A stretch of 56,692 nucleotides of DNA. Source: Streptomyces sp. ADI95-17 (GTDB taxonomy: Bacteria > Actinomycetota > Actinomycetes > Streptomycetales > Streptomycetaceae). Under the pieces are notes generated by a model. It saw nothing but the letters and a program-made list of their open reading frames with translations, had not been told where the DNA came from and searched no databases. Every line of letters begins with the position of its first letter. Position 1 is the first letter of the stretch. This document shows positions 27,318 to 36,965 of the stretch, piece by piece. The stretch lies in the NCBI RefSeq assembly GCF_003846175.1, contig NZ_ML123044.1, positions 1 to 56,692 on the forward strand. The letters are read 5' to 3'. Made by a program: the position numbers and the translations under genes.

Positions 27318-28658
27318 ATGGGTGCAGCGACGCGCGAACGCACGGGGCGGTCTACCCATCGAGCGTCGGTCCCTTCACGACGGCAACGTGGCAACGAGCC
27401 GACCGCCGCCACTCCCGCCCCGCCGGTGGGCGCGCCCGCGAAGACGACGCTGCGGTCGGTCTCGCGGACCGGCAGCCCCGCCGGCCTGCTGCGGCGGATG
27501 GTGCTCGTCGAGGCGGCCCTGGCGGTCGCCGCGGTGGGTTTCGCGCTCGGCGGCCCCTGGCCGGTGCCCACGGTCTCGGTCGCCTGCCTGCTGGTGCTGC
27601 TCGCGGTGGTACGTCGCCGGGGCCGTGCCGTGCAGGACTGGCTGTCGACGGCGCTCGCGCTCCGCGACCGCAGGCGAACGGCCACGGCGTCCGACGCGGA
27701 TGCGGAGCCGCAGCTGGCGCCGGTGGCGGAAAGCGTGCCGGGCTTCGCTCCGTACATCTACGTCGACCGGGACCGCCGCACGGTGGGCATGGTCGGGGAC
27801 GGTACGTTCCTGACGGCTGTCGTACGGGTGGAGGCCAGCGGTGAATCGCTGCGCCAGGCGCGCGGTGCGCGGGCGCTCCCGTTGTCCCTCCTGGGCGATG
27901 CCCTTTCGGTGGACGACATCGTGCTGGAGTCCGCGCAGCTCGTGCAGCAGGTACGCCCCGCTCCGGCGCAGCACCTGCCGCAGCAGTCGGCGGCACGGCT
28001 CTCCTACGCCCCGCTCCAGGAGCAGATCGGGGCGCCCGCGCTGCGCATGACCTGGGTGGCCGTGAAGCTGGATCCGGAGCTGTGCCGGGAGGCGGTCGAG
28101 GCGCGCGGGGGCGGCATCGGCGGGGCTCAGCGTTGCCTGGTCCGGGTCGCGGACCATGTGGCGAGCCGGATCACCGGGGCCGGCTTCCGGGCCGTGGTGC
28201 TGGACCAGGAGGAGTTGCACTCCGCCGTGGCCACATCCGCCTGTGCCAATCCCATGCTCTCGGCCCGCGCCGGACGCCCGGACGCCCCGGCGCAGCAGCG
28301 GACGACGGAGACGACGAGGGTCTGGCGGTGCGACGACCGCTGGCACACCGCCTATGCGGTGGACCGCTGGCCCGAGTTGGGCCGAGGGGCGACCCCGCTA
28401 CCCCGTCTCGTCTCGCTGCTGACCTCGGTTCCCGCGTATGCGACGACCTTCAGCCTGACGGTGCGGCCCGGTTCGCACCAGGGCGAGGTGTCGGTGTCCG
28501 GCCATGTGCGGATCACGGGCGGGTCCGACACCGAACTGGTCGGAGTACGAAGGACGTTGGAGCAAGCCGCACGGCACGCCAAGGTCGGTCTGGTGCGGCT
28601 GGACCGCGAGCAGCTGCCGGGCGTGCTGGCGACGCTCCCGCTGGGAGGCGCACAGTGA
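27318..28658 (+). CDS. eccE: Type VII secretion protein EccE
   Basis: Peripheral ESX core component. The 446-aa protein has a basic, disordered N-terminus, two hydrophobic helices (about residues 62-98), and a soluble domain beginning VPGFAPYIYVDRDRR, typical of actinobacterial EccE. The ATG at 27318 has AAGGGGG upstream with wide spacing. An upstream in-frame extension to 27126 overlaps eccB and is rejected. Its stop overlaps the next start (GTGA). Confidence 0.88.
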   Translation: MGAATRERTGRSTHRASVPSRRQRGNEPTAATPAPPVGAPAKTTLRSVSRTGSPAGLLRRMVLVEAALAVAAVGFALGGPWPVPTVSVACLLVLLAVVRRRGRAVQDWLSTALALRDRRRTATASDADAEPQLAPVAESVPGFAPYIYVDRDRRTVGMVGDGTFLTAVVRVEASGESLRQARGARALPLSLLGDALSVDDIVLESAQLVQQVRPAPAQHLPQQSAARLSYAPLQEQIGAPALRMTWVAVKLDPELCREAVEARGGGIGGAQRCLVRVADHVASRITGAGFRAVVLDQEELHSAVATSACANPMLSARAGRPDAPAQQRTTETTRVWRCDDRWHTAYAVDRWPELGRGATPLPRLVSLLTSVPAYATTFSLTVRPGSHQGEVSVSGHVRITGGSDTELVGVRRTLEQAARHAKVGLVRLDREQLPGVLATLPLGGAQ

Positions 28659-29365
28659 CGAATCGCATCGGGCCCAGGCGGGGACTGCGCGGCCCGCAGC
28701 ACGCGGGGCACACTCTGACGGCGGAACACCTGGGTGCGCTGTCGCTGCCGGTCGGGGACGACGGCGTCATCATCGGCACCGATGCCGAGGGGCACCCGCA
28801 GTTGATCGGGTTCCACCGCCCGGCCCCGTATGACGTCCTGCTGATCGGCGGCCTGTGGACGGCGCAGGTGCTGGCGCTGCGTGCGGCGGCCACCGGGGCA
28901 CGGGTGGCGGTCGAGACCGGGCGCACCCAGGCGTGGACGACGCTGGCGCAGGCCGCGGGCGCCGGTCTTGAGTGTGTCTCCCTCCATGACGTGGGACGCG
29001 TTCCGCCGACCGGGGCGACCGTGGGCAGTCCCGTGGTGGTCGTGCGGGACTGCGGGATGCGCCCGCCCCGTGGCCGGGTGGTGTCCTCGCCCTGGCAGTC
29101 GGTGCTGACGCTGCTGCCCTATCTGAGTCCGGTGGCGCCCCGGCTGATGCGGGCGTCGACACTCGTGGGCGTCCAGCGGGTCTCGCCCGCCGAGGCGGAC
29201 CAGATCGGCCGGATCCTGGGGCTCGCCCGGGCGGAGATCGAGGCCCTGCCCACCCTGGCGGACGGTGTCACGCTCTGGGTGGCGGGCGGCGAGCGCCACT
29301 GGGTGATGACAAGTGCGACGGACATAGAGACCGGACTGCTCGGCACTGCCCGCCGGATGGACTGA
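28655..29365 (+). CDS. ESX-associated protein of unknown function
   Basis: A 236-aa protein without signal peptide or clear membrane helix. It has alternating hydrophobic strands and helices (YDVLLIGGLWTAQVLALRAAA, then GARVAVETGR), suggesting a Rossmann-like or degenerate P-loop fold, but no nucleotide-binding motif is seen. The GTG start overlaps eccE (GTGA) and has GGGAGG 6 bases upstream. Coupling to eccE argues for a role with the core complex. A longer open frame from 28082 overlaps eccE and is a shadow. Confidence 0.85.
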   Translation: MTNRIGPRRGLRGPQHAGHTLTAEHLGALSLPVGDDGVIIGTDAEGHPQLIGFHRPAPYDVLLIGGLWTAQVLALRAAATGARVAVETGRTQAWTTLAQAAGAGLECVSLHDVGRVPPTGATVGSPVVVVRDCGMRPPRGRVVSSPWQSVLTLLPYLSPVAPRLMRASTLVGVQRVSPAEADQIGRILGLARAEIEALPTLADGVTLWVAGGERHWVMTSATDIETGLLGTARRMD

Positions 29366-29446
29366 ACTCTTCCGTTCACGACCCTGGGCCCTCCGCTTCC
29401 GGGAGGATGGCGGGGAACGACACGGTTCGATCGAAGGGACGCCGAC

Positions 29447-29680
29447 ATGGGCACCCAGCAGGAAAAGGAAGAGCTCTACGCTCTCGACATCTCCGATGTG
29501 GAGTGGCTGAGCGCACCGGGGACCGAGAACGTCGAGGAACGGGTCGAGATCGCGCACCTGCCGGACGGCGCGGTCGCCATGCGCTCTTCGTTGGACCCGG
29601 GGACCGTGTTGCGGTACACGGAGGCCGAGTGGCGCGCTTTCGTACTGGGTGCGCGGGACGGTGAGTTCGACCTCAAGTAG
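29447..29680 (+). CDS. DUF397 domain protein
   Basis: A 77-aa protein with the DUF397 pattern: a Trp-centred start (VEWLSAPGTENVEERVEIAHL), DGAVAMRSSLDPG in place of the usual VRDSK region, and the closing YTEAEWRAFVLGARDGEFDL. DUF397 proteins in Streptomyces usually pair with an XRE regulator of the WhiJ type; none is adjacent. GAAGGGA lies before the ATG. The role is probably regulatory. Confidence 0.85.
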   Translation: MGTQQEKEELYALDISDVEWLSAPGTENVEERVEIAHLPDGAVAMRSSLDPGTVLRYTEAEWRAFVLGARDGEFDLK

Positions 29681-29692
29681 GCAACGGTCCGG

Positions 29693-29731
29693 TGAAAGGG
29701 TGGCTGTCCGAACCGGGCGGTCACCCTTTCA
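29693..29731 (+). terminator. Terminator after DUF397 gene
   Basis: A 10-bp exact inverted repeat (29693-29702 with 29722-29731) 12 bases past the stop codon. It separates the eccE unit from the EspI-like gene. Confidence 0.7.
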
Positions 29732-30010
29732 TCGCGCCTGGATATATTCACAATCGACCGCTTTGGCCTGTGTGCTCCGCCGCACTCGGGGCGCTCGAAG
29801 GCGGCGCGTGACCTACTGGACAGTTTCTGCCGTGCGATACGGCCTGCCGCAGTGAGCCCGATGACGATTAGGGTGGGTCGGGGCGCAGCGGAAGAACCTG
29901 CGGGCAAGCGATGCGCGTCCCGAGGGGGAGAGCCGGGCGGATCAGACAAACGGGAACGGTCGCCCCCACCCACCACGGCACAAGGGTGCTCGACCACACC
30001 AGGAGGCAAA
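29732..30010 (+). promoter_or_regulatory. Upstream region of the EspI-like gene
   Basis: A gene-free stretch with TAGGGT at about 29869-29874, a possible -10 without a clear -35. The frame of the next gene stays open back to 29852, but the ribosome binding site at 30001 decides the start. Confidence 0.35.
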
Positions 30011-32785
30011 GTGAACGGCGATCGGGACGAGATCCGCGGGGGCTGGAACAAGCCCGTCGACGAGTCGTCCGACGCGGAGCCCGCCGAGATGACGGGTGAG
30101 TTCACCATCGACTACACCCCGCCCGCCTGGTACACGCAGAACGCGCCGGGGGACTCGTCGGGCGGTGCCGGTACGCATCTGGCGCCTCCGCCGCCGAGCG
30201 GAGCACCACTGTCCGTGCCCGCGCCGCCCTCCGGGGGCGGCTTCGACTCCGACTGGACGCCGGCGCCGCCCGCGCCCATTCCCGCGCCCATTCCCGCGCC
30301 GCCCATTCCCGCGCCGCCCGCACCCGCCGCCCCCATTCCGGCGCCGGTTCCCGCCCAGGCCTCGACGGGTGACGCCGCGCCCGCTCCCACGGGCGGCAAC
30401 ACGGAGGATTCCGGCGGTGCGCCGGACCCGTTCGGGGGCGGCGACGTGGAGAGCGGCTCGACGATGCGCTTCTCGCCGGCCTCGTTGAAGCGGCAGATCG
30501 CAGAGATCGAGGGGCGTTCGGCGGACGTGGCCGGGGACGGGGACGGGAGCGATGCCGGGGACGGGTCCCGGGCCGCCTCGGGGTCGGGTGTCGCCGAAGC
30601 CCAAGCCGGTGCCGGTGCCGATGCCGGTGCCGGTGCCGGTATCGGTATCGGTGGTGCTGACGGTGGCTCGGGTACGGGCGAGGCGCCTGATTCCGGCTCT
30701 GCTCGGACCCCCGACGCCTCCGCCGAGGAGCCCGCTGCCGCTGCCGCCCCGGACTCCGGCACGGACCCGGCCGATGCCCCGGCGGACGGGCCGCAGGACT
30801 CCGCGCCCGCCGACGCCGTCGCGGATGCGGCACCCCAGGACGTACCGCCCGCCGGCGCACCGCAGGGTGCCGTCGCGCCCGTCGCGCCGAGCCCGTGGGC
30901 CCCGGCACCGCCGCAGGGCGGTCTGCCGCCACTGCCGCCCGCCTTCCAGCCCGCCGCGCCGCAGCCCACCGCGCCCCAGCCGGCCCAGCAGTGGCCCGCT
31001 CCGGGCCCGACCGGTCAGGCGGCTCCCGGCGGCTACGGATTCCCGCAGGGCCAGGCGCCGCAGCAGCCGCAGGCACCCATGCCGCCGCAGGGCGGTTACG
31101 GATTCCCGCAGCAGCCCGGTCCCCCGGCTCAGCAGACCCCGCCGCAGGGCGGCTACGGCTTCCCGCAGGGCCAAGTGCAGCAGCCGGGCGCACCCCTGCC
31201 GCCGCAGGCTCCGCACCAGCCGCAGGCACCTCAGCCGCCGCATACACCTCACGCACCCCAGCCTCCGCAGGCCGCCCAGGTGCCTCAGCCGGCCCAGCCG
31301 TCCCAGGGTGCTCAGTGGCCCGCGCAGCCGGGCGCACCCCTGCCGCCGCAGGCCCCCCAGGGCGCCCTGCCGCCGGCCCAGCCCGCGCCCCACCTCCCCG
31401 CGCAGGTCACCCCGCAGCAGCAGGCCCAGCCCCAGGCTCCCCAGCAGCCGCAGCCCCAACACCCGCAGCAGGGGCAGCCCGTGGACCCCCGCACCGGTGG
31501 TGCCTGGCCGACCCCGGTCACGCACGATCAGCGCGAGCGTTCCGTGCCCGGCGCCCCGCTCGGGTACACGGCGGCCGTGGAGCTCTCCTCCGACCGGCTG
31601 GTCCGGGGCAAGCAGAAGGCGAAGAGCAGCCGCAACCCGTCCGGCGCGTCCCGCTTCAAGCTGGGCGGCAAGAAGGAGGAGGCCGAGCGGCAGCGCAAGC
31701 TGGAGCTGATCCGTACGCCCGTGCTGTCCTGCTACCGGATCGCGGTCATCAGCCTCAAGGGCGGCGTCGGCAAGACCACGACGACCACCGCCCTCGGCTC
31801 GACCCTGGCCACCGAGCGGCAGGACAAGATCCTCGCCATCGACGCCAACCCGGACGCGGGCACGCTCGGCCGCCGGGTGCGCCGCGAGACCGGTGCCACC
31901 ATCCGCGACCTGGTCCAGGCGATCCCGTACCTCAACTCGTACATGGACATCCGCCGGTTCACCTCACAGGCGCCCTCCGGTCTGGAGATCATCGCCAACG
32001 ACGTGGACCCGGCGGTCTCCACGACGTTCAACGACGAGGACTACCGGCGCGCGATCGACGTGCTGGGCAAGCAGTACCCGATCATCCTCACCGACTCGGG
32101 CACCGGCCTGCTCTACAGCGCGATGCGCGGGGTGCTGGACCTCGCCGACCAGCTGATCATCATCTCCACGCCGTCGGTCGACGGCGCGTCAAGCGCGTCC
32201 ACCACACTGGACTGGCTCTCCGCGCACGGCTACGCGGACCTCGTACAGCGCTCCATCACCGTCATCTCCGGGGTCCGCGAGACCGGCAAGATGATCAAGG
32301 TCGACGACATCGTGCAGCACTTCGAGACGCGTTGCCGGGGCGTGGTCGTCGTACCGTTCGACGAGCACCTGTCGGCCGGCGCCGAGGTCGACCTCGACAT
32401 GATGCGTCCCAAGACCCGCGAGGCGTACTTCAACCTCTCCGCGATGGTCGCCGAGGACTTCTCCCGCGCCCAGCAGCAGCAGGGGCTCTGGACCTCGAAC
32501 GGCTCCACCCCGCCGCCGCAGTACGCCCCGCCGATGCCCGGCCAGCAGCAGTACCCCCCGCAGCAGCCGCAGCAACAGCCGTACCCGCCGCAGCAACAGC
32601 AGCCGTACGGTGGCCAGCAGCCCCCGCAGCCCTACCCGCCGCAGCCCGGCCCGGCCGGGCCGCAGCAGAACGGCTGGCAGCAGGGGCAGCCCGGCCGGCC
32701 GGGACAGCCGGTTCCGCCCGAGCTGCAGGGTCCCGTCCCGCCCGCCGGATGGCCGCAGCAGCCGCCGCCAGCGCCTCAGCAGTAA
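30011..32785 (+). CDS. EspI-like ParA/MinD ATPase with Pro/Gln-rich arms
   Basis: A 924-aa protein. Residues 1 to about 560 are disordered: Pro/Ala first, a Gly/Ala/Asp stretch, then Pro/Gln repeats. The ATPase domain has a deviant Walker A, KGGVGKTT (583-590), AIDANPD, and LTDSGTG. The last 110 residues are again Pro/Gln/Tyr-rich. This layout matches EspI of ESX-1, an ATPase that modulates secretion, and similar Streptomyces proteins in ESX loci. AGGAGG lies 4 bases before the GTG, which fixes the start despite an open frame upstream. Confidence 0.9.
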   Translation: MNGDRDEIRGGWNKPVDESSDAEPAEMTGEFTIDYTPPAWYTQNAPGDSSGGAGTHLAPPPPSGAPLSVPAPPSGGGFDSDWTPAPPAPIPAPIPAPPIPAPPAPAAPIPAPVPAQASTGDAAPAPTGGNTEDSGGAPDPFGGGDVESGSTMRFSPASLKRQIAEIEGRSADVAGDGDGSDAGDGSRAASGSGVAEAQAGAGADAGAGAGIGIGGADGGSGTGEAPDSGSARTPDASAEEPAAAAAPDSGTDPADAPADGPQDSAPADAVADAAPQDVPPAGAPQGAVAPVAPSPWAPAPPQGGLPPLPPAFQPAAPQPTAPQPAQQWPAPGPTGQAAPGGYGFPQGQAPQQPQAPMPPQGGYGFPQQPGPPAQQTPPQGGYGFPQGQVQQPGAPLPPQAPHQPQAPQPPHTPHAPQPPQAAQVPQPAQPSQGAQWPAQPGAPLPPQAPQGALPPAQPAPHLPAQVTPQQQAQPQAPQQPQPQHPQQGQPVDPRTGGAWPTPVTHDQRERSVPGAPLGYTAAVELSSDRLVRGKQKAKSSRNPSGASRFKLGGKKEEAERQRKLELIRTPVLSCYRIAVISLKGGVGKTTTTTALGSTLATERQDKILAIDANPDAGTLGRRVRRETGATIRDLVQAIPYLNSYMDIRRFTSQAPSGLEIIANDVDPAVSTTFNDEDYRRAIDVLGKQYPIILTDSGTGLLYSAMRGVLDLADQLIIISTPSVDGASSASTTLDWLSAHGYADLVQRSITVISGVRETGKMIKVDDIVQHFETRCRGVVVVPFDEHLSAGAEVDLDMMRPKTREAYFNLSAMVAEDFSRAQQQQGLWTSNGSTPPPQYAPPMPGQQQYPPQQPQQQPYPPQQQQPYGGQQPPQPYPPQPGPAGPQQNGWQQGQPGRPGQPVPPELQGPVPPAGWPQQPPPAPQQ
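31021..31185 (+). repeat. GGYGFPQ coding repeats
   Basis: Three near-identical GGYGFPQ units, each followed by Pro/Gln spacers, within the N-terminal arm of the EspI-like protein. They probably arose by internal duplication. Confidence 0.75.
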
Positions 32786-32807
32786 GGCATCAGAGGTCTG
32801 AACCAAT

Positions 32808-32841
32808 GAGGGCCCGCACCGTCTCCTCGGTGCGGGCCCTC
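32808..32841 (+). terminator. Terminator after the EspI-like gene
   Basis: A 14-bp exact inverted repeat (32808-32821 with 32828-32841) with a 6-base loop, 22 bases past the stop. It ends the ESX locus. Confidence 0.85.
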
Positions 32842-32879
32842 TGCACATTCCCGCAGCCCACACGCCGTTTCGATGACCG

Positions 32880-32909
32880 TTGACGCAGCTCGACCACCGC
32901 TGATAAACC
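32880..32909 (+). promoter_or_regulatory. Candidate promoter of the peptide ABC operon
   Basis: TTGACG (32880-32885), then 18 bases, then TAAACC (32904-32909); the -35 is a perfect Streptomyces match, the -10 is weak. It lies about 75 bases before the binding-protein start and follows a terminator. Confidence 0.45.
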
Positions 32910-32982
32910 TTCGCTTCACCAGCTGGCGAACCACAGATCAACCCGCCTTCTCCGTGCGAGTCATGACGCGAGGTCCCTGACC

Positions 32983-34854
32983 ATGGTCGAAAGAGTTCCA
33001 CCGCCCTCTGCCCAGCCACGTTCACGTCTGCGTGTTCTCCTGGCCTCCGGTGCCGCCGCGCTGGCGCTGGCCGCCGGATCCGTCGTCCCGGGCATGCCGC
33101 TCGGTGCCGCGCCGCAGCAGGCGCAGGCCGCCGACAGCGGAAAGTCGACACTGACCGTCGCCGTCGCACAGAGCGTCGACTCCCTGAGCCCGTTCCTGGC
33201 CCAGAAGCTGATGAGCACCAGCATCACGCGGCTCATGTACGACTTCCTCACCAACTACGACCCCAAGGACAACCACGCGATCCCCGGCCTCGCCACCAAG
33301 TGGGAGCCGTCCGCGGACAAGCTGACCTGGACGTACACCATCCGCCCCGACTCCAAGTGGTCGGACGGACAGCAGGCCACCGCCGAGGACGCGGCCTGGA
33401 CGTTCAACAAGATGATGACCGACGAGGCAGCCGCGCAGGCCAACGGCAACTTCGTCGCGAACTTCAAGAAGGTGACGGCTCCCAGCCCCACGCAGCTGGT
33501 CATCGAGCTGAAGGAGCCGCAGGCCACCATGGCGGCACTCGATGTGCCGATAGTGCCGAAGCACGTCTGGGAGAAGGTCGGTGACTTCTCCAAGTTCAAC
33601 AACGACAAGGCGTTCCCGATCGTCGGCAACGGGCCGTTCGTCGTGACCGACTACAAGGTCGACCAGTACGTGAAGCTCAAGGCCAACAAGGACTTCTGGC
33701 GCGGCAAGCCGAAGTTCGACGAGCTGGTCTTCAAGACGTACAAGGACCAGGACGCCGCTGTCGCCGCGCTGCGCAAGGGCGAGGTCTCCTTCGTCGCCGG
33801 TTCCCCCGCGCTGACGCCCGCTCAGGCCGCCTCGCTCAAGGGCGAGAAGAACATCAAGATCAACGAGGGGCCGGGCCGCCGCTTCTTCGCGCTGGCCACC
33901 AACCCGGGCGCGCAGACCAAGGACGGCAAGAAGTTCGGCAACGGCAACAAGGCCCTTCTCGACCAGAAGGTCCGCCAGGCCCTCTTCCTCTCCGTCGACC
34001 GCAAGACCATCATCGACAAGGTCTTCCAGGGGCACGCCGTCGAGGGCCAGGGCTACATCCCGCCGCGCTTCTCCGCGTACCACTGGCAGCCGACCGCCGA
34101 GCAGAGCCTCGCGTACGACCCGGCCAAGGCGGCCAAGCTGCTCGACGAGGCGGGCTACAGGCTCAAGGGCGACCAGCGGGTCGGCAAGGACGGCAAGCCG
34201 CTCGACCTGCGCATCCTCTGCCACGCCACGGACCCCAACGACAAGGCGATCGGCAAGTACCTCAAGGAGTGGTGGGGCAAGCTCGGCATCGGCCTGAAGG
34301 TCGACTGCCTCGACAACGTCTCGGTGCCCTGGTACGCGGGTGAGTACGACCTCGCCTTCGACGGCTGGTCCGTCAACCCGGACCCCGACTTCGTGCTCGG
34401 CATCCACACCTGTGCCGCGCTGCCGGCCAAGGCCAAGGACAGCGCCACCACCGACAACTTCATCTGCGACAAGAAGTACGACGAGCTGTACAAGAAGCAG
34501 CTCGCCGAGTACGACCCGGCCAAGCGCGCCGGAATCGTCAATGAGATGCAGTCCTGGCTGTACGACTCCGGGTACATGAGCGTCATCGCGTACCCGAACG
34601 CGGTCGAGGCGTACCGCACCGACCAGATCAAGTCGATCACCACCATGCCCGAGGCGGCCGGCAACATCTACGGCCAGGACGGTTACTGGAGCTGGTGGTC
34701 CGCGGCTCCCGCTTCCGGCGGCAGTTCGGACAGCTCCGGCGGGTCGGGCTCGACCGGCGTCGTCATCGGCATCATCGTGGTGGTCGTGGTACTCGCCGGT
34801 GGCGGGTTGTTCATCGCGAAGCGGCGCCGCAACACGGCGGACGACCGCGAGTAA
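32983..34854 (+). CDS. Peptide ABC transporter substrate-binding protein (family 5)
   Basis: A 623-aa extracytoplasmic solute-binding protein of the oligopeptide/dipeptide class. Signal peptide about 1-49, ending AQA before ADSGK. Family marks are SPFLAQKL, PGLATKWEPSADKLTWTYTI and VRQALFLSVDRKTI. There is no lipobox cysteine; instead a Gly/Ser linker leads to a C-terminal helix (about residues 590-612) and a KRRR stop-transfer, so it is probably anchored at its C-terminus. It is the first gene of the operon. Substrate unknown. Confidence 0.93.
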   Translation: MVERVPPPSAQPRSRLRVLLASGAAALALAAGSVVPGMPLGAAPQQAQAADSGKSTLTVAVAQSVDSLSPFLAQKLMSTSITRLMYDFLTNYDPKDNHAIPGLATKWEPSADKLTWTYTIRPDSKWSDGQQATAEDAAWTFNKMMTDEAAAQANGNFVANFKKVTAPSPTQLVIELKEPQATMAALDVPIVPKHVWEKVGDFSKFNNDKAFPIVGNGPFVVTDYKVDQYVKLKANKDFWRGKPKFDELVFKTYKDQDAAVAALRKGEVSFVAGSPALTPAQAASLKGEKNIKINEGPGRRFFALATNPGAQTKDGKKFGNGNKALLDQKVRQALFLSVDRKTIIDKVFQGHAVEGQGYIPPRFSAYHWQPTAEQSLAYDPAKAAKLLDEAGYRLKGDQRVGKDGKPLDLRILCHATDPNDKAIGKYLKEWWGKLGIGLKVDCLDNVSVPWYAGEYDLAFDGWSVNPDPDFVLGIHTCAALPAKAKDSATTDNFICDKKYDELYKKQLAEYDPAKRAGIVNEMQSWLYDSGYMSVIAYPNAVEAYRTDQIKSITTMPEAAGNIYGQDGYWSWWSAAPASGGSSDSSGGSGSTGVVIGIIVVVVVLAGGGLFIAKRRRNTADDRE

Positions 34855-34871
34855 TCACTCGGACAGGTCGA

Positions 34872-34914
34872 GAGGGGCCGGCCGGGGAGCACTCGCGTCG
34901 TCGGCCGGCCCCTC
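34872..34914 (+). terminator. Hairpin between binding-protein and permease genes
   Basis: A 12-bp exact inverted repeat (34872-34883 with 34903-34914). It is inside an operon, so it probably acts as a partial stop or mRNA stabiliser, letting the binding protein be made in excess. Confidence 0.65.
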
Positions 34915-34944
34915 CACGTGCAGCACGAGTAACGAGAGTTCCCC

Positions 34945-36027
34945 ATGACAGCTGACAGCACTCCGGCGCTCGTGCAGGTCGCGGACGCGGACACCGAAGG
35001 CCCGGCTCCGGCCGGACCGCCGGCCGCCCGCGGTCCACGGGCGCGCAACACCAAGGCCTATCTCCAATACGTGGCGGCCAAGATCGCGGGAGCAGCGGTC
35101 TCGCTGTTCGCGGTCCTGGTCACCAGCTTCTTCCTGTTCCGGCTCATTCCCAGCGACCCGGTGAAGCAGATGACGGGCGGACGGCCCGTATCCGCCGAAC
35201 AACTCGCGTCGCTGCGGCGTCAGTTCGGCCTCGACCAGCCGATGTGGCAGCAGTTCACGACGTATGTCGGCGACGCCCTCACAGGCGATTTCGGCACCTC
35301 GTTCCAGTTCCACGCGCCGGTCATCGACAAGATCATCGAGGCGCTGCCGGCGACCCTGCTCCTCACCGGCACGTCGTACGTCCTGTACACCGCGCTCGGC
35401 ATCTGGCTCGGCACCCGTACCGCCTGGCGTAACGGTTCCGCAAGCGACCGCTTCAACACCGCGTTCGCGCTCACGCTCTACTCGGTGCCGTCGTTCTGGC
35501 TCGGCCTGCTCCTGATCATCGTCTTCTCGGTGGGCGTCGGCCCGATCCCCGGGATGTTCCCGACGGGCGGTCTGGAGTCGGGCAACGAGACCGGCTTCGC
35601 CTACATCCTCGACGTGGCGCACCATCTGGTCCTGCCGGTGATCACACTGGTCGCGGTCGGATACGCGCAGACGCTGCTGGTGATGCGTTCCTCGCTGCTC
35701 GACGAGATGGGCAGCGACTATCTGACGACGGCCCGGGCGAAGGGGCTGCGGGACGACGTCGTGCGCCGCAAGCACGCCGTGCCGAACGCGATGCTGCCGA
35801 CCTTCACCCTGATGTTCGTGAACCTCGGGCATGTGGTCGCCGGACAGATCCTGGTCGAGACGGTGTTCTCCTGGCCGGGCCTCGGCGGCCTCTTCTACCA
35901 GGCGCTCAGCGTGCCCGATCTCCCCCTCGTACAAGGGCTGTTCTTCGTCTTCGCCACCGCGGTGATCCTGGCGAACACCCTTGCCGATGTGCTCTATCCG
36001 CTGCTCGATCCCCGGGTGGGCCGATGA
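34945..36027 (+). CDS. Peptide ABC transporter permease (DppB type)
   Basis: A 360-aa inner-membrane protein with about six helices, the first at about residues 45-70. The signature VSLFAVLVTSFFLFRLIPSD at the N-terminus and the EAA loop DYLTTARAKGLRD show the DppB/OppB class. The N-terminal 40 residues are Pro/Ala-rich. It overlaps the next permease by ATGA. Confidence 0.94.
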   Translation: MTADSTPALVQVADADTEGPAPAGPPAARGPRARNTKAYLQYVAAKIAGAAVSLFAVLVTSFFLFRLIPSDPVKQMTGGRPVSAEQLASLRRQFGLDQPMWQQFTTYVGDALTGDFGTSFQFHAPVIDKIIEALPATLLLTGTSYVLYTALGIWLGTRTAWRNGSASDRFNTAFALTLYSVPSFWLGLLLIIVFSVGVGPIPGMFPTGGLESGNETGFAYILDVAHHLVLPVITLVAVGYAQTLLVMRSSLLDEMGSDYLTTARAKGLRDDVVRRKHAVPNAMLPTFTLMFVNLGHVVAGQILVETVFSWPGLGGLFYQALSVPDLPLVQGLFFVFATAVILANTLADVLYPLLDPRVGR

Positions 36028-36965
36028 CGACCGAATCCATGCCCACGCCCACACCCACGAAGGCGGAGGCCGCACAGAATCCGCGCGCGCTGGCCCGCGC
36101 GCGCAAGCGCCGGTCCATGGCCCGCTTCTGGCGGGAGTACCGGAGCCACCGCAGCGGGCTGTGGGGTCTGGCCGCCCTCGTCCTGATCGCGCTGGTCGCC
36201 CTGTTCGCCCCGCAGCTCGTCGGCGCCGACTCGCAGAGCGTCACCGGCGCCCCGGGCGGCGCGCTGGAGTCACCGAGCGGTGAATTCCCCCTCGGCACCG
36301 ACCAGTTCGGGCGCAGTGTGCTGGCGCTGCTGGTGTGGGGCACCCGGGTCTCGTTGACGGTCGGCCTGCTCGCGGCGTTCCTGTGCGTCGCCATCGGTAC
36401 GGTCGTCGGCATCGTCGCGGGCCATTTCCACGGCTGGTACTCGACGGTCCTGATGCGGATCACCGACTGGTTCCTGGTGATGCCGACGCTGGTCCTCGCG
36501 ATCGCGCTCGCCACGGTGATGGACCGCTCGATGTGGACGGTCATCATCGCGATCGGGGTGACCACCTGGCCGACCACGGCCCGGCTGGTCCGGGCCCAGA
36601 CGCTCGCCGTGGAGTCCCGCCCGTACATCGAACGGGCCCGTGCGCTCGGCGGCGGCCACGGGCACATCATGGTCCGGCACGTGCTGCCGAACGTGATGCC
36701 GCTGGTGCTCGCGCAGACCACTCTGGTGATCTCCAGCGCGATCCTCACCGAGGCCACCCTGGCCTTCCTCGGTCTCAGTGACCCGACCACCACCTCCTGG
36801 GGCGGCATGCTCCAGGACGCCCGCGAGGCGGGCGCGGTCAGCGCGGGCGACTGGTGGTACCTGGCACCGCCCGGCATCGCCATCGCCCTGGTGGCGCTGG
36901 CGTTCACACTGTGCGGCCGAGCCATCGAGTCCGTCCTCAATCCCAAGCTGGGGGTGGCCCGTTGA
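36024..36965 (+). CDS. Peptide ABC transporter permease (DppC type)
   Basis: A 313-aa inner-membrane protein with the cytoplasmic N-terminal region and first helix of the OppC_N class (FWREYRSHRSGLWGLAALV), the LGTDQFGRSVLALL region, and the EAA loop PYIERARALGGGHGHI. ATG start in an ATGA overlap with the DppB-type gene; the stop overlaps the following TTG start. Confidence 0.94.
   Translation: MTTESMPTPTPTKAEAAQNPRALARARKRRSMARFWREYRSHRSGLWGLAALVLIALVALFAPQLVGADSQSVTGAPGGALESPSGEFPLGTDQFGRSVLALLVWGTRVSLTVGLLAAFLCVAIGTVVGIVAGHFHGWYSTVLMRITDWFLVMPTLVLAIALATVMDRSMWTVIIAIGVTTWPTTARLVRAQTLAVESRPYIERARALGGGHGHIMVRHVLPNVMPLVLAQTTLVISSAILTEATLAFLGLSDPTTTSWGGMLQDAREAGAVSAGDWWYLAPPGIAIALVALAFTLCGRAIESVLNPKLGVAR

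Noticed and set aside
29852..30010. N-terminal extension of the EspI-like protein
   Set aside because: The perfect AGGAGG at 30001 before the GTG at 30011 sets the start; the extension has no such site.
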